This document shows positions 54,693-64,000 of a DNA stretch of 64,000 nt, piece after piece. Numbering within the stretch: the first letter of the stretch is position 1; each line of letters opens with the position of its first letter. This DNA is from Cognatundibacterium rivi (GTDB lineage: Bacteria > Pseudomonadota > Gammaproteobacteria > Burkholderiales > Burkholderiaceae_D): positions 496,001 to 560,000 of the forward strand of contig NZ_JAGSPK010000001.1 of the NCBI RefSeq assembly GCF_018139565.1. Reading direction: 5' to 3'. The notes under the pieces were generated by a model. It made no database searches. It saw nothing but the letters and a program-made list of their open reading frames with translations, and had not been told where the DNA came from. The translations under genes were made by a program, and so were the position numbers.

Positions 54693-55883
54693 ATGGCAAA
54701 AGGTAAGTTCGAACGCACCAAGCCGCACGTCAACGTAGGTACAATTGGTCACGTTGATCACGGTAAAACAACATTGACAGCAGCGATTGCAACAGTATTG
54801 TCTGCAAAATTCGGTGGCGAAGCGAAGAAATACGACGAAATCGACGCAGCACCAGAAGAAAAAGCACGCGGTATTACAATTAATACTGCCCACGTTGAAT
54901 ACGAAACAGCAACACGTCACTACGCTCACGTTGACTGCCCAGGCCATGCTGACTATGTTAAAAACATGATCACTGGTGCTGCTCAGATGGACGGCGCGAT
55001 CTTGGTTTGCTCCGCAGCAGACGGTCCAATGCCACAAACACGTGAGCACATCCTGTTGGCTCGCCAGGTTGGTGTTCCATACATCATCGTTTTCCTGAAC
55101 AAATGCGACATGGTTGATGACGCTGAATTGCTGGAACTCGTTGAAATGGAAGTACGTGAATTACTGTCCAAATATGAATTCCCAGGCGACGATCTGCCGA
55201 TCATCCAAGGTTCCGCAAAACTGGCGCTCGAAGGCGACAAAGGTCCATTGGGCGAAGAAGCGATCCTGAAACTGGCTGATGCATTGGATACTTACATCCC
55301 AACACCAGAACGCGCTGTTGACGGCGCCTTCCTGTTGCCAGTAGAAGACGTATTCTCCATCTCTGGTCGCGGTACAGTGGTAACTGGTCTTATCTAACGC
55401 GGTATCATCAAAGTTGGCTAAGAGATCGAAATCGTCGGTATCAAAGACACAGTCAAAACAACATGTACTGGCGTTGAAATGTTCCGCAAATTGCTCGACC
55501 AAGGTCAGGCAGGCGATAACGTCGGTGTTCTGCTGCGTGGTACAAAACGCGAAGACATCCAACGTGGTCAAGTGTTGGCAAAACCAGGTTCAATCAAACC
55601 ACACAGCCATTTCACAGGCGAGATCTACGTTTTGTCGAAAGATGAAGGCGGTCGTCATACACCATTCTTCAACAACTACCGTCCACAGTTCTACTTCCGT
55701 ACAACGGACGTGACTGGTTCGATCGAGTTGCCAGCAGACAAAGAAATGGTTATGCCAGGTGATAACGTCTCGATCACAGTCAAACTGATCAACCCGATCG
55801 CGATGGAAGAAGGTCTCCGTTTCGCGATTCGTGAAGGTGGTCGTACTGTTGGTGCGGGTGTTGTTGCTAAAATTATCGAGTAA
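54693..55883 (+). pseudogene. tuf: Elongation factor Tu gene interrupted by two in-frame TAA codons
   Basis: The reading frame spans the normal EF-Tu length (396 codons plus stop) with no frameshift. Domain 1 is intact: [38 protein letters not shown]. At the start of domain 2, the family sequence TGRIERGIIKVGEEIEIV reads TGLI-stop-RGIIKVG-stop-EIEIV: codon 233 CTT for Arg, codons 235 (55395-55397) and 243 (55419-55421) TAA for Glu. All three differ from the expected CGT, GAA, GAA by G-to-T. The remaining 153 codons are intact. Translation would end at 234 residues, removing domains 2 and 3. It is a fresh pseudogene or a sequence error; a second tuf is usual in this group. Confidence 0.93.
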
Positions 55884-55908
55884 TTTCGTAATTTTGTAGT
55901 ACACTAGT

Positions 55909-55950
55909 CGGCTGTCGCTGTTTTTTAAAGCGACAGCCGCTTTTTTTTTT
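55909..55950 (+). terminator. Strong rho-independent terminator after tuf
   Basis: A 10-bp stem GGCTGTCGCT/AGCGACAGCC (55910-55919 with 55929-55938) followed by GC and ten T. It ends the str cluster before rpsJ. Confidence 0.93.
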
Positions 55951-56014
55951 AGTATTCGCTCTTTGTAAAAATGCCACTCTCACTGAGTTTGTGGCTCGTT
56001 CTTTAGGAAATGTT

Positions 56015-56332
56015 ATGTCTACACAAAATCAAAAGATCCGCATTCGTCTGAAAGCATTTGATTATAAATTGATCGACCAATCTGCTTTGGAAATCGTTGA
56101 AACAGCTAAGCGCACTGGCGCTGTTGTTAAAGGCCCAGTGCCTTTGCCGACTCGCATTCAACGTTTTGACGTTCTGCGTTCACCACACGTGAACAAAACT
56201 TCCCGTGATCAGTTTGAAATTCGTACACACCAACGTCTGATGGATATCGTTGATCCAACAGACAAGACAGTTGATGCTTTGATGAAGCTCGATTTGCCTG
56301 CTGGTGTTGATGTTGAAATCAAATTGCAGTAA
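56015..56332 (+). CDS. rpsJ: 30S ribosomal protein S10
   Basis: 105 residues; also the NusE antitermination factor. Start [21 protein letters not shown] at 56015 with AGGAAA upstream; an earlier in-frame start at 55991 adds eight non-family residues. It lies between the tuf terminator and a 216-base gap before rplC, so it is not tightly joined to the rest of the S10 cluster. Confidence 0.97.
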   Translation: MSTQNQKIRIRLKAFDYKLIDQSALEIVETAKRTGAVVKGPVPLPTRIQRFDVLRSPHVNKTSRDQFEIRTHQRLMDIVDPTDKTVDALMKLDLPAGVDVEIKLQ

Positions 56333-56424
56333 TCAGATTTTTATCAATATCTGATTTGATTGAAAATCAGATAATTGAAAAAATTTGACATACCACAATT
56401 CTTCGAATTTTCAAATAATTTGCC

Positions 56425-56453
56425 TTGTAAATAAAAATTTTGCGGGCTATAAT
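56425..56453 (+). promoter_or_regulatory. Sigma-70 promoter candidate upstream of rplC
   Basis: TTGTAA (56425-56430), 17-base spacer, perfect TATAAT (56448-56453). It would start a transcript near 56460, giving rplC and the following genes their own promoter. Confidence 0.7.
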
Positions 56454-56469
56454 CGAAGGCTTAAATGTG

Positions 56470-56491
56470 GGTCGGCTTTTGCTGACCTTTT
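56470..56491 (+). promoter_or_regulatory. Leader hairpin before rplC
   Basis: GGTCGGC/GCTGACC (56470-56476 with 56481-56487, one G-U pair) around TTTT, followed by TTTTCG. It would be at the very 5' end of the rplC transcript and resembles a weak attenuator; a ribosomal-protein control site is possible. Confidence 0.45.
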
Positions 56492-56548
56492 CGTTTAAGT
56501 TTTTTAAACATCAGCCTCGCCCAATCGTAGGTGAGAATGGAGAAAATA

Positions 56549-57205
56549 ATGAGCTTGGGCCTAGTTGGTCGCAAGGTTGGCATGATGCGCATCTTTACAG
56601 ATGACGGGGATTCAATTCCTGTTACTGTGCTGGATGTGTCCAACAACCGCGTGACGCAAGTCAAAACTCCTGAAACAGACGGTTACTCTGCTGTTCAGGT
56701 TACTTTCGGTCAGCGCCGTGCATCCCGCGTAACTAAAGCGGCTGCCGGTCACCTCGCAAAAGCAGGTGTTGAAGCTGGTACTGTATTAAAAGAATTCCGT
56801 GTTGATGCTGCTAAAGCTTCTGAACTGAAGGCTGGCGACGTTGTGCCTGTCGGTTTGTTCGAAGCTGGTCAAAAAGTTGACGTGCAAGGTGTGACGATTG
56901 GTAAAGGCTATGCCGGTACTATCAAACGCCATCACTTCGCTTCTGGTCGCGCTACTCACGGTAACTCCCGTTCCCATAATGTTCCAGGTTCTATCGGTAT
57001 GGCGCAGGATCCCGGTCGTGTTTTCCCTGGTAAGCGTATGACTGGTCATCTGGGTGACGTTAACCGCACTGTGCAAAATCTGGAAATCGCTCGCGTTGAT
57101 GCAGAGCGTCAGTTGTTGCTGGTGAAGGGTGCTGTACCGGGTGCAAAAAATGGTCAGGTGATTGTATCTCCTGCTGTTAAAGTTAAAGCTAAGAAGGGAG
57201 CCTAA
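56549..57205 (+). CDS. rplC: 50S ribosomal protein L3
   Basis: 218 residues. Start [16 protein letters not shown] preceded by GGAGAAAAT; contains the methylation-site region [18 protein letters not shown] and [10 protein letters not shown]. First gene of a tightly packed run to rpsQ. Confidence 0.98.
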   Translation: MSLGLVGRKVGMMRIFTDDGDSIPVTVLDVSNNRVTQVKTPETDGYSAVQVTFGQRRASRVTKAAAGHLAKAGVEAGTVLKEFRVDAAKASELKAGDVVPVGLFEAGQKVDVQGVTIGKGYAGTIKRHHFASGRATHGNSRSHNVPGSIGMAQDPGRVFPGKRMTGHLGDVNRTVQNLEIARVDAERQLLLVKGAVPGAKNGQVIVSPAVKVKAKKGA

Positions 57206-57208
57206 TCC

Positions 57209-57832
57209 ATGGAACTGAAGCTCCTAAACGAACAAGGTCAAGCTGCTGCGAATGTCGCCGCTCCTGATACTATTTTCGGTCGTGATTACAACGAAGCTCT
57301 GATTCATCAGGTTGTTGTTGCATATCAGGCAAATGCTCGTAGCGGTAACCGCAAGCAAAAAGATCGTGAAGAAGTCCATCACACAACCAAGAAGCCTTGG
57401 CGTCAAAAAGGTACTGGTCGTGCACGTGCTGGTATGTCTTCATCTCCTTTATGGCGTGGCGGTGGTCGTATATTCCCGAATAGCCCGGATGAGAATTTCT
57501 CTCACAAAGTTAACAAGAAAATGTATCGCGCAGGTATCTGCTCTATCCTTTCTCAGTTGGCTCGTGAAGATCGTTTGAGTGTGGTTGATGCTGTAACGGT
57601 TGATGCTCCAAAGACTAAGCTGTTGACTGAAAAGCTCAAAGCATTGGGTTGCCTGGATTCCGTTTTGATTATCACTGACGAATTCAATGAAAATCTGATG
57701 TTGGCAGCACGTAATCTGGTAAATGTTTTGGTTGTTGAGCCACGTTACGCTGATCCAGTTTCTTTGGTGTTCTACAAGAAAGTGTTGATCACCAAGCCAG
57801 CACTGGCAAAGATTGAGGAGATGCTGGCATGA
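57209..57832 (+). CDS. rplD: 50S ribosomal protein L4
   Basis: 207 residues, with the exit-tunnel loop [26 protein letters not shown]. In enterobacteria L4 also represses the S10 operon. It starts 4 bases after rplC and overlaps rplW by 4 bases. Confidence 0.98.
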   Translation: MELKLLNEQGQAAANVAAPDTIFGRDYNEALIHQVVVAYQANARSGNRKQKDREEVHHTTKKPWRQKGTGRARAGMSSSPLWRGGGRIFPNSPDENFSHKVNKKMYRAGICSILSQLAREDRLSVVDAVTVDAPKTKLLTEKLKALGCLDSVLIITDEFNENLMLAARNLVNVLVVEPRYADPVSLVFYKKVLITKPALAKIEEMLA

Positions 57833-58143
57833 GTGCATTAATCAAACATAGCGAAGAACGCCTGATGAAGGTGTTGCTGGCTCCTGTGATTTCTGAAAAA
57901 GCAACGATGGTTGCTGAAAAGAATGAACAAGTGGTTTTCCTGGTTACTCCAGATGCAACCAAGCCAGAAATTAAAGCTGCCGTCGAATTGCTGTTCAAGG
58001 TTCAGGTTGAATCTGTACAAGTAGCAAATCGTCAAGGTAAACAAAAACGTACCGGTAGATTTACTGGCCGCCGCAACCATACAAAACGTGCTTTTGTATG
58101 CTTGAAGCCAGGTCAGGAAATCAACTTCACTGAGGGGGCATAA
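57829..58143 (+). CDS. rplW: 50S ribosomal protein L23
   Basis: 104 residues; lies at the tunnel exit and docks trigger factor and SRP. Typical [22 protein letters not shown] and [17 protein letters not shown]. Translation coupled to rplD by an ATGA overlap. Confidence 0.97.
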   Translation: MSALIKHSEERLMKVLLAPVISEKATMVAEKNEQVVFLVTPDATKPEIKAAVELLFKVQVESVQVANRQGKQKRTGRFTGRRNHTKRAFVCLKPGQEINFTEGA

Positions 58144-58145
58144 TA

Positions 58146-58973
58146 ATGGCACTCGTTAAGATGAAGCCAACCTCACCAGGTCGTCGTGGTATGGTGAAAG
58201 TAGTAACTGAAGGCCTGTTTAAAGGTCGTCCGTTTGCTGCTTTGTTGGAAAAGAAATCCAAAACTGCTGGCCGTAACAATAACGGTCACATCACTACGCG
58301 TCACATCGGTGGTGGTCATAAGCAGCATTACCGTGTTGTTGATTTTAAACGCAACAAAGATGGTATTCCTGCAAAAGTTGAGCGTATTGAATACGATCCT
58401 AACCGTACAGCACACATCGCTTTGTTGTGCTACGCGGATGGTGAGCGTGCGTACATCATCGCTCCTAAAGGTGTTGCAGTAGGTGATCAATTGATCAGTG
58501 GCTCACAAGCTCCGATTAAATCTGGTAACTGCTTGCCTATCCGTAATATTCCAGTCGGTACAACTATGCATTGCGTAGAGATGTTGCCAGGAAAAGGCGC
58601 GCAGATTGCGCGTACAGCGGGTGCCGGTGTTGTTCTGATGGCACGTGAAGGTACTTACGCTCAAGTTCGTCTGCGCTCTGGCGAAGTTCGTCGTATTCAT
58701 ATCGAATGCCGCGCAACCGTTGGTGAAGTTGGTAACGGCGAACACAATCTGCGTAAGATTGGTAAAGCTGGTGCGATGCGTTGGCGTGGTATTCGTCCTA
58801 CCGTTCGCGGTGTGGTAATGAATCCGGTTGACCATCCTCACGGTGGTGGTGAAGGTAAAACTGCAGCAGGCCGTCATCCAGTTTCTCCATGGGGTCAACA
58901 GACCAAGGGTAAGAAGACACGTCGCAACAAGCGTACTACTTCGATGATCGTCTCACGCCGTGGTAAGAAATAA
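58146..58973 (+). CDS. rplB: 50S ribosomal protein L2
   Basis: 275 residues; near the peptidyl transferase centre. Shows [21 protein letters not shown] and the conserved [14 protein letters not shown] with the key His, ending SRRGKK. Two bases separate it from rplW. Confidence 0.98.
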   Translation: MALVKMKPTSPGRRGMVKVVTEGLFKGRPFAALLEKKSKTAGRNNNGHITTRHIGGGHKQHYRVVDFKRNKDGIPAKVERIEYDPNRTAHIALLCYADGERAYIIAPKGVAVGDQLISGSQAPIKSGNCLPIRNIPVGTTMHCVEMLPGKGAQIARTAGAGVVLMAREGTYAQVRLRSGEVRRIHIECRATVGEVGNGEHNLRKIGKAGAMRWRGIRPTVRGVVMNPVDHPHGGGEGKTAAGRHPVSPWGQQTKGKKTRRNKRTTSMIVSRRGKK

Positions 58974-58983
58974 GGGATAAAAC

Positions 58984-59259
58984 ATGACACGTTCATTGAA
59001 AAAAGGGCCGTTTTGCGACGCTCATCTGGTGAAGAAAGTCGAAGCTGCTCAGGCAAATAAAGACAAGAAACCAATCAAGACTTGGTCCCGTCGTTCGACA
59101 ATTATGCCGGACTTCATCGGTTTGACCATTGCGGTTCATAACGGTAAGCAGCACGTACCAGTTTATGTTTCCGAAAACATGGTTGGTCACAAGCTCGGCG
59201 AATTCGCGCTGACCCGTACGTTCAAGGGTCACGCTGCCGACAAAAAGGCTAAGAAATAA
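58984..59259 (+). CDS. rpsS: 30S ribosomal protein S19
   Basis: 91 residues. Begins [20 protein letters not shown] and contains [28 protein letters not shown] ribosome site 6 bases before the ATG. Confidence 0.98.
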   Translation: MTRSLKKGPFCDAHLVKKVEAAQANKDKKPIKTWSRRSTIMPDFIGLTIAVHNGKQHVPVYVSENMVGHKLGEFALTRTFKGHAADKKAKK

Positions 59260-59268
59260 GGACCGATG

Positions 59269-59598
59269 ATGGAAACTAAAGCTAATCTTCGCGGTGTGCG
59301 TCTGTCCGAGCAAAAAGGTCGCCTCGTGGCAGATCTGATCCGTGGTAAAAAAGTTGATCAGGCATTGAATATCCTGGCCTTCAGCCCTAAAAAAGGTGCT
59401 GCAATCATCAAGAAAGTGTTGGAGTCTGCAATTGCAAACGCTGAACACAACGATGGCGCAGATATCGATGAGTTGAAAGTAAAGAGTATCTATGTCGAAA
59501 AAGGTGCGATCCTGAAGCGCTTCACAGCACGCGCTAAAGGTCGTGGTGATCGTATCTCTAAACAATCCTGTCACATCTACGTGACTGTTGGTAACTAA
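59269..59598 (+). CDS. rplV: 50S ribosomal protein L22
   Basis: 109 residues from [18 protein letters not shown], the start typical of betaproteobacteria; the ATG at 59266 just before would add one Met. The tunnel loop [19 protein letters not shown] has wild-type look. Confidence 0.97.
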   Translation: METKANLRGVRLSEQKGRLVADLIRGKKVDQALNILAFSPKKGAAIIKKVLESAIANAEHNDGADIDELKVKSIYVEKGAILKRFTARAKGRGDRISKQSCHIYVTVGN

Positions 59599-59607
59599 GG
59601 AGTCACG

Positions 59608-60432
59608 ATGGGACAGAAGATACATCCAACCGGTTTTCGTCTTGCGGTAACACGTAACTGGTCTTCCCGTTGGTATGCAGGCAATGGCAACTTTGCTTCT
59701 ATGCTCGGTGAAGATCTGAAGGTACGTGAATACCTGAAGAAAAAACTGAAAAACGCATCTGTAGGCCGCATCGTTATTGAGCGTCCTGCGAAAAACGCAC
59801 GTATTACCATTTACAGCTCCCGTCCAGGTGTTGTGATCGGTAAAAAAGGCGAAGACATTGAAGTATTGAAAGCTGACTTGTCGAAAATGATGGGCGTGCC
59901 AGTTCACGTCAACATCGAAGAAATTCGTAAGCCAGAAATCGATGCGCAATTGATCGCTGATTCTATTGCTCAGCAGCTCGAAAAACGTATTATGTTCCGC
60001 CGCGCGATGAAACGTGCGATGCAGAATGCAATGCGTCTCGGCGCGCAAGGTATCAAGATCATGTCCGGTGGTCGTTTGAACGGTATCGAAATCGCTCGTA
60101 AAGAATGGTATCGCGAAGGCCGCGTGCCTCTGCATACTTTGCGTGCTGATATCGACTACGGTTTTGGCGAAGCATCCACAACTTACGGCATTATTGGCGT
60201 AAAAGTGTGGGTCTACAAAGGTGACCGTTTGGCAAATGGCGATGCGCCTGTAATCGAATCGACTCCGGAAGACGACAAAAAACGTCGTGGTCCACGTCGT
60301 GACGATGGCAAGCCAAGCAGCCGTCCACGTGCTAAGCGTCCTGAAGGGCAAAATACATCTGGCGCAGCAGCTCCAGCTAAGCGCGTACGCGCAAAAGCTG
60401 ATGCTGCACCAGCTGAGAAAGCAGGAGAATAA
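59608..60432 (+). CDS. rpsC: 30S ribosomal protein S3
   Basis: 274 residues, with KH domain ([21 protein letters not shown]) and [20 protein letters not shown]. The C-terminal tail of about 60 residues is rich in Arg, Lys, Pro and Ala, making it longer than the 233-residue E. coli form; such tails are common in Burkholderiales. AAGGAG ribosome site. Confidence 0.98.
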   Translation: MGQKIHPTGFRLAVTRNWSSRWYAGNGNFASMLGEDLKVREYLKKKLKNASVGRIVIERPAKNARITIYSSRPGVVIGKKGEDIEVLKADLSKMMGVPVHVNIEEIRKPEIDAQLIADSIAQQLEKRIMFRRAMKRAMQNAMRLGAQGIKIMSGGRLNGIEIARKEWYREGRVPLHTLRADIDYGFGEASTTYGIIGVKVWVYKGDRLANGDAPVIESTPEDDKKRRGPRRDDGKPSSRPRAKRPEGQNTSGAAAPAKRVRAKADAAPAEKAGE

Positions 60433-60434
60433 TC

Positions 60435-60854
60435 ATGCTGCAACCAGCACGCAGAAAATATCGTAAGGAGCAAAAAGGCCGCAACAAGGGTATTTCGCAT
60501 ACTCGTGGTACAGCTGTTTCCTTCGGTGAGTTTGGCTTGAAAGCGGTTGGCCGTGGTCGTATCACAGCGCGTCAGATTGAAGCGGCGCGTCGTGCAATGA
60601 CTCGCCATATCAAGCGCGGTGGTCGTATCTGGATCCGCGTTTTCCCGGACAAGCCAATTTCCCAGAAGCCTGCAGAGGTTCGTATGGGTAATGGTAAAGG
60701 TAATCCTGAGTACTACGTTGCCGAGATTCAACCAGGCAAAATGTTGTACGAAATGGATGGCGTTGATGAAGCGCTGGCACGCGAGGCGTTCCGCTTAGCA
60801 GCTGCTAAATTACCATTGTTGACAACGTTTGTCGTACGTCAAGTCGGCACTTAA
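60435..60854 (+). CDS. rplP: 50S ribosomal protein L16
   Basis: 139 residues; supports tRNA binding at the A site. Begins [20 protein letters not shown] and contains [29 protein letters not shown], including the Arg region hydroxylated by YcfD in other bacteria. Two bases after rpsC. Confidence 0.98.
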   Translation: MLQPARRKYRKEQKGRNKGISHTRGTAVSFGEFGLKAVGRGRITARQIEAARRAMTRHIKRGGRIWIRVFPDKPISQKPAEVRMGNGKGNPEYYVAEIQPGKMLYEMDGVDEALAREAFRLAAAKLPLLTTFVVRQVGT

Positions 60855-60867
60855 TAGGGAGTTGTAA

Positions 60868-61059
60868 ATGAAAGTATCTGAACTCCAAGGCAAAGACTCT
60901 GCAGCTTTGACGAAAGAACTGAATGATCTGTTGAAGGCACAGTTCAGCCTGCGTATGCAAATCGCTACACAGCAACTGACTAATACTTCACAGTTGAAAA
61001 AAGTTCGTCGCGACATCGCACGCGTTAAAACCGTCATGAATCAGAAGGATGCCAAATAA
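60868..61059 (+). CDS. rpmC: 50S ribosomal protein L29
   Basis: 63 residues, a small helical protein near the exit tunnel. [20 protein letters not shown] then [14 protein letters not shown]. Overlaps rpsQ by 1 base (TAATG). Confidence 0.97.
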   Translation: MKVSELQGKDSAALTKELNDLLKAQFSLRMQIATQQLTNTSQLKKVRRDIARVKTVMNQKDAK

Positions 61060-61331
61060 TGAACGATCAAGTTAAAGTGGCTCTGAAGCGCACATTGATT
61101 GGCAAGGTTGTGTCTGACAAGATGGACAAAACAGTCACAGTACTGGTTGAACGTCACGTTAAACATCCTTTGTATGGCAAGATCATCGTACGTACTGCAA
61201 AGTACCATGCACACGATGAAGCTAACCAGGCAAAAGCTGGCGACACAGTTGAAATCCAAGAGGGTCGCCCAATTTCCAAGACTAAAGCTTGGACATTGAC
61301 TCGTGTGGTTCAAGTAGCACAAGTCGTATAA
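61059..61331 (+). CDS. rpsQ: 30S ribosomal protein S17
   Basis: 90 residues. Conserved [29 protein letters not shown] and [11 protein letters not shown]. Last gene of the S10 group; a 239-base gap with a promoter-like site and a long hairpin follows. Confidence 0.97.
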   Translation: MNDQVKVALKRTLIGKVVSDKMDKTVTVLVERHVKHPLYGKIIVRTAKYHAHDEANQAKAGDTVEIQEGRPISKTKAWTLTRVVQVAQVV

Positions 61332-61336
61332 AGTTA

Positions 61337-61402
61337 TTGCACAAAATTTTTTTTGATGTAATAATGATGGGCTGTCATTTGCGTAGTAAGCAAATGACAG
61401 CC
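61337..61402 (+). promoter_or_regulatory. Candidate spc promoter with 13-bp hairpin at transcript start
   Basis: TTGCAC (61337-61342), 17 bases, AATAAT (61360-61365) could be a sigma-70 promoter. A perfect 13-bp stem follows at once (61370-61382 with 61390-61402, 7-base loop). No T-run comes after the stem, so it is not a standard terminator; it would sit at the 5' end of the rplN mRNA. Confidence 0.5.
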
Positions 61403-61570
61403 TAAATGTCTTTCGCAACACCCTCTCGTTGTGAAAGTGGTTAAAAAATCGTCCACCTAATCAGTTGGCTCGTGCATTGCAGGTTATGTAGGGGTTGGCT
61501 GGCAGGACCAAGACTGACTACAAGCTCGCATTGTGCAAGTTGTGTGGATTAAGTTGGGAAAGAGAACATT

Positions 61571-61939
61571 ATGATTCAAACAGAAAGCCGGCTGGAAGTG
61601 GCTGACAATACTGGTGCGCGTGAAGTTCTGTGCATTAAAGTGTTGGGCGGCTCCAAGCGTCGTTATGCGGGTATCGGTGATGTAATTAAAGTCACTGTGA
61701 AGTCTGCTGCTCCGCGCGGTCGTGTAAAAAAAGGTGAAATTTACAACGCCGTGGTTGTGAGAACAGCTAAGGGTGTTCGTCGTCAAGATGGCTCGTTGGT
61801 CAAATTTGATGGCAATGCTGCAGTATTGTTGAATGCAAAGCTTGAGCCTATCGGCACTCGTATTTTCGGCCCAGTGACACGCGAACTGCGTACTGAGCGC
61901 TTTATGAAAATCGTGTCTTTGGCTCCAGAAGTGCTGTAA
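61571..61939 (+). CDS. rplN: 50S ribosomal protein L14
   Basis: 122 residues, starting [22 protein letters not shown] and ending [12 protein letters not shown]. First gene of the spc group, after a 239-base gap. GGGAAAGAGA gives the ribosome site. Confidence 0.98.
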   Translation: MIQTESRLEVADNTGAREVLCIKVLGGSKRRYAGIGDVIKVTVKSAAPRGRVKKGEIYNAVVVRTAKGVRRQDGSLVKFDGNAAVLLNAKLEPIGTRIFGPVTRELRTERFMKIVSLAPEVL

Positions 61940-61948
61940 GGAGTCGTG

Positions 61949-62263
61949 ATGAATAAAATTCGTAAAAACGACGAAGTCATCGTCTTGACGGGTAAGGACA
62001 AAGGTAAGCGCGGTCAGGTGCAGTCATGCATCGATAGTGATTACGTTGTTGTTGCTGGTATTAATGTCGCTAAAAAAGCGGTTAAGCCAAACCCAATGAC
62101 TGGCGCAGTTGGTGGCATCGTTGATAAATTGATGCCGATTCATGTTTCCAATGTGGCGTTGTTCAATGCTGCATCTGGCAAAGCAGACCGTGTAGGCTTC
62201 AAGGTAGTGGATGGTAAAAAAGTCCGTATCTACAAGTCGACTGGCGAAGTTGTGAAGGCATAA
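61949..62263 (+). CDS. rplX: 50S ribosomal protein L24
   Basis: 104 residues, a KOW-domain protein that starts 50S assembly. [27 protein letters not shown] at 61949 with AAGGAG nearby; the GTG at 61946 is unlikely. Confidence 0.97.
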   Translation: MNKIRKNDEVIVLTGKDKGKRGQVQSCIDSDYVVVAGINVAKKAVKPNPMTGAVGGIVDKLMPIHVSNVALFNAASGKADRVGFKVVDGKKVRIYKSTGEVVKA

Positions 62264-62267
62264 CGTC

Positions 62268-62807
62268 ATGGCCCGTCTACAAGCATTATATAAAGAAAAA
62301 ATCGTCGGTGAATTGACTGAAAAGTACGCTTATAAGTCAAGCATGGAAGTTCCGCGTATCTTGAAAATCACCCTGAACATGGGTTTGTCTGAAGCAGTTG
62401 CAGATAAAAAGATTATCGAGCATGCAGTTGGTGACTTGACGAAAATCGCCGGCCAAAAGCCAGTTGTGACCAAAGCTCGTAAAGCGATCGCAGGTTTTAA
62501 AATCCGTGAAGGTTATCCAATCGGCTGTATGGTTACTTTGCGTGGCGCTCAGATGTATGAATTCCTGGATCGTTTCATTACCGTGGCTTTGCCTCGCGTA
62601 CGTGACTTCCGTGGTGTTTCTGGTCGTGCGTTTGATGGTCGTGGTAACTACAATATCGGCGTCAAGGAACAAATTATTTTCCCTGAAATCGAGTACGACA
62701 AGATCGACGCATTGCGTGGTATGAATATCAGCATCACGACAACCGCAAAGACCGACGAAGAAGCGAAAGCACTCCTCGCCGCATTTAAATTTCCGTTCAG
62801 AAACTGA
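62268..62807 (+). CDS. rplE: 50S ribosomal protein L5
   Basis: 179 residues; binds 5S rRNA. Contains [39 protein letters not shown] and [18 protein letters not shown]. Full length. Confidence 0.98.
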   Translation: MARLQALYKEKIVGELTEKYAYKSSMEVPRILKITLNMGLSEAVADKKIIEHAVGDLTKIAGQKPVVTKARKAIAGFKIREGYPIGCMVTLRGAQMYEFLDRFITVALPRVRDFRGVSGRAFDGRGNYNIGVKEQIIFPEIEYDKIDALRGMNISITTTAKTDEEAKALLAAFKFPFRN

Positions 62808-62814
62808 GGTCGCC

Positions 62815-63120
62815 ATGGCAAAACTGGCACTGATTAATCGTGAGCAAAAGCGTGCAGACTTGGTGAAGAAATTCGCTGGCAAGCGCGCCGAATTGAAGGC
62901 CATCGTTGATGACCAATCAAAAACTGAAGAAGAGCGTTATGTTGCTCGTCTGAAGTTGCAGGCTTTGCCACGTAATTCTAATCCGACACGTCAGCGTAAT
63001 CGTTGCGCTTTGACAGGTCGTCCGCGTGGCACATTCCGTAAATTCGGTTTGGGCCGTATTAAACTCCGTGAAGTCGCCATGCGTGGTGAAATCCCGGGTA
63101 TGACTAAAGCCAGCTGGTAA
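62815..63120 (+). CDS. rpsN: 30S ribosomal protein S14
   Basis: 101 residues, the long zinc-free form (one Cys in [12 protein letters not shown], no CxxC pairs). Ends [11 protein letters not shown]. Seven bases after rplE. Confidence 0.98.
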   Translation: MAKLALINREQKRADLVKKFAGKRAELKAIVDDQSKTEEERYVARLKLQALPRNSNPTRQRNRCALTGRPRGTFRKFGLGRIKLREVAMRGEIPGMTKASW

Positions 63121-63134
63121 TAGGAGAATAAGCA

Positions 63135-63530
63135 ATGAGTATGAGCGATCCTATCGCCGATATGCTGACCCGCATTCGTAACGCACAAGTTGTTCAAAAA
63201 ACTGTTGTTGCGATGCCGTCCTCTAAAGTAAAGATTGCAATTGCAAACGTACTTAAAGACGAAGGTTACATTGAAGATTTCGCAGTTTTAGAAACTGCAG
63301 GGAAGTCCGAATTAAAAATCGGCTTGAAATATTATGCAGGACGTCCAGTTATTGAACGTTTGGAACGTGTTTCACGTCCAGGTCTTCGTATTTACAAAGG
63401 TAAAGACGAGATTCCAAATGTGATGAACGGTTTGGGTGTAGCGATTGTTTCTACACCAAAAGGCGTCATGACTGACCGCAAAGCGCGCGCAACCGGTGTC
63501 GGTGGCGAAGTAATTTGCTACGTCGCCTAA
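63135..63530 (+). CDS. rpsH: 30S ribosomal protein S8
   Basis: 131 residues, starting [18 protein letters not shown] and ending [11 protein letters not shown]. In E. coli S8 represses the spc operon. GGAG ribosome site; an ATG 6 bases downstream is also possible. Confidence 0.98.
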   Translation: MSMSDPIADMLTRIRNAQVVQKTVVAMPSSKVKIAIANVLKDEGYIEDFAVLETAGKSELKIGLKYYAGRPVIERLERVSRPGLRIYKGKDEIPNVMNGLGVAIVSTPKGVMTDRKARATGVGGEVICYVA

Positions 63531-63540
63531 GGAGTGAAAG

Positions 63541-64000
63541 ATGTCTCGAGTAGGTAAGATGCCAATCGCTTTGCCGGCCGGTGCAGAAGTTGCAATTTCA
63601 GCAGAGCAGATTACAGTAAAAGGTCCTATGGGCGTGCAGACACAAAGCCTCAACGGCTTAGTGAAAGTTGCGAACGACAACGGCACTTTGAGTTTTTCAC
63701 CAGCCAATGATGGCCGTGAAGCTAATGCAATGACTGGTACTTTACGTGCCTTGGTCAATAACATGGTTACCGGTGTTACTAAAGGCTTTGAAAGAAAACT
63801 CACTTTGGTCGGCGTTGGTTACAAAGCGCAAGCTCAAGGTGATAAGTTGAATTTGTCTTTAGGTTTTTCACATCCAGTTGTACATCAAATGCCAGAAGGT
63901 ATTTCTTGTGCTACGCCAACTCCTACTGAAATCCTGATTAAAGGTGTTAATAAGCAGGTAGTAGGTCAGGTGGCAGCTGAAGTCCGTGCATACCGCAGCC
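63541..64000 (+). CDS. rplF: 50S ribosomal protein L6 (partial, cut by window end)
   Basis: About 153 codons of roughly 177 are present. It starts [19 protein letters not shown] with AAGGAG upstream and continues in frame to the last base ([14 protein letters not shown] visible). Missing the C-terminal region only because the window stops. Confidence 0.96.
   Translation, partial: MSRVGKMPIALPAGAEVAISAEQITVKGPMGVQTQSLNGLVKVANDNGTLSFSPANDGREANAMTGTLRALVNNMVTGVTKGFERKLTLVGVGYKAQAQGDKLNLSLGFSHPVVHQMPEGISCATPTPTEILIKGVNKQVVGQVAAEVRAYRS

Noticed and set aside
55395-55421. Stop-codon readthrough or recoding in tuf
   Set aside because: Both codons are TAA, not TGA or TAG, there is no known recoding signal, and EF-Tu is never recoded here in relatives; mutation or error is far simpler.
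55479-55883. Independent gene starting at an internal ATG of tuf
   Set aside because: It is the same frame as the EF-Tu domain 2-3 region and has no separate ribosome site; it is the distal part of the broken tuf.
58993-60351. Long open frame (452 codons) on the minus strand opposite rpsS-rplV-rpsC
   Set aside because: It runs through three certain ribosomal genes and gives a low-complexity Thr/Phe/Cys-rich product; an artefact of codon bias.
1-64000. tRNA genes, rRNA genes, CRISPR arrays, prophage
   Set aside because: I looked for T-loop and acceptor patterns, regularly spaced repeats and phage structural genes and found none.

Overview
The window looks like the chromosome of a betaproteobacterium, most likely Burkholderiales and close to Oxalobacteraceae (Undibacterium/Herminiimonas-like). 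This rests on gene families, gene order (dacA-dat-ybeD-lipB-lipA; str, S10 and spc ribosomal clusters) and moderate GC. The genus is an inference. I found no tRNA, rRNA, CRISPR array, prophage or insertion sequence.

Layout. 1-9.6 kb: periplasmic M16 peptidase, DAHP synthase (aroG), a PhyH-type dioxygenase, Cu/Zn superoxide dismutase (sodC), an exported esterase, lysA facing an Lrp-type regulator, and an outer-membrane protein. 9.7-17.7 kb: a TlpA-like thioredoxin, a P-type cation ATPase, then a three-gene unit of BlaI repressor, an M56 protease fused to a PBP7-type D,D-peptidase, and a TonB-dependent receptor. 17.8-28.4 kb: a KAS III-like enzyme, the glutathione-dependent formaldehyde pair (frmA-fghA) facing a GlxA-type regulator, YitT, a PF10136 membrane protein, a CNNM/CBS transporter, phosphofructokinase and an ArsR regulator. 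28.5-32.5 kb: an HD-GYP phosphodiesterase, a fused malonate decarboxylase beta-gamma subunit with mdcG but no other mdc genes, and infA. 33-36.5 kb: an AT-richer three-gene glycosylation module (GT-C-like protein, GT2, GtrA). 36.8-42.9 kb: lipA, lipB, DUF2917/LysR pair, ybeD, D-amino-acid transaminase and dacA. 42.9-50.9 kb: a hydrolase, a thioredoxin-like ferredoxin, VanZ, an MlaEFD-type lipid transporter with its lipoprotein, and a phosphoethanolamine-transferase-like sulfatase. 51.4-64 kb: rpsL-rpsG-fusA-tuf, then rpsJ, rplC-D-W-B, rpsS, rplV, rpsC, rplP, rpmC, rpsQ, rplN, rplX, rplE, rpsN, rpsH and rplF (cut by the window end).

Most notable: (1) the tuf gene is full length but carries two in-frame TAA codons and an Arg-to-Leu change, all explainable as G-to-T changes within 30 bases; (2) the BlaI / M56-S11 fusion / TonB receptor unit, with a tandem operator-like repeat in front, could be an uncharacterised envelope-sensing circuit; (3) the fused but orphan malonate decarboxylase genes; (4) small palindromic intergenic elements at 5.2, 40.2 and 48.9 kb; (5) promoter- and hairpin-bearing gaps that split the ribosomal clusters at rpsG/fusA, rpsJ/rplC and rpsQ/rplN.
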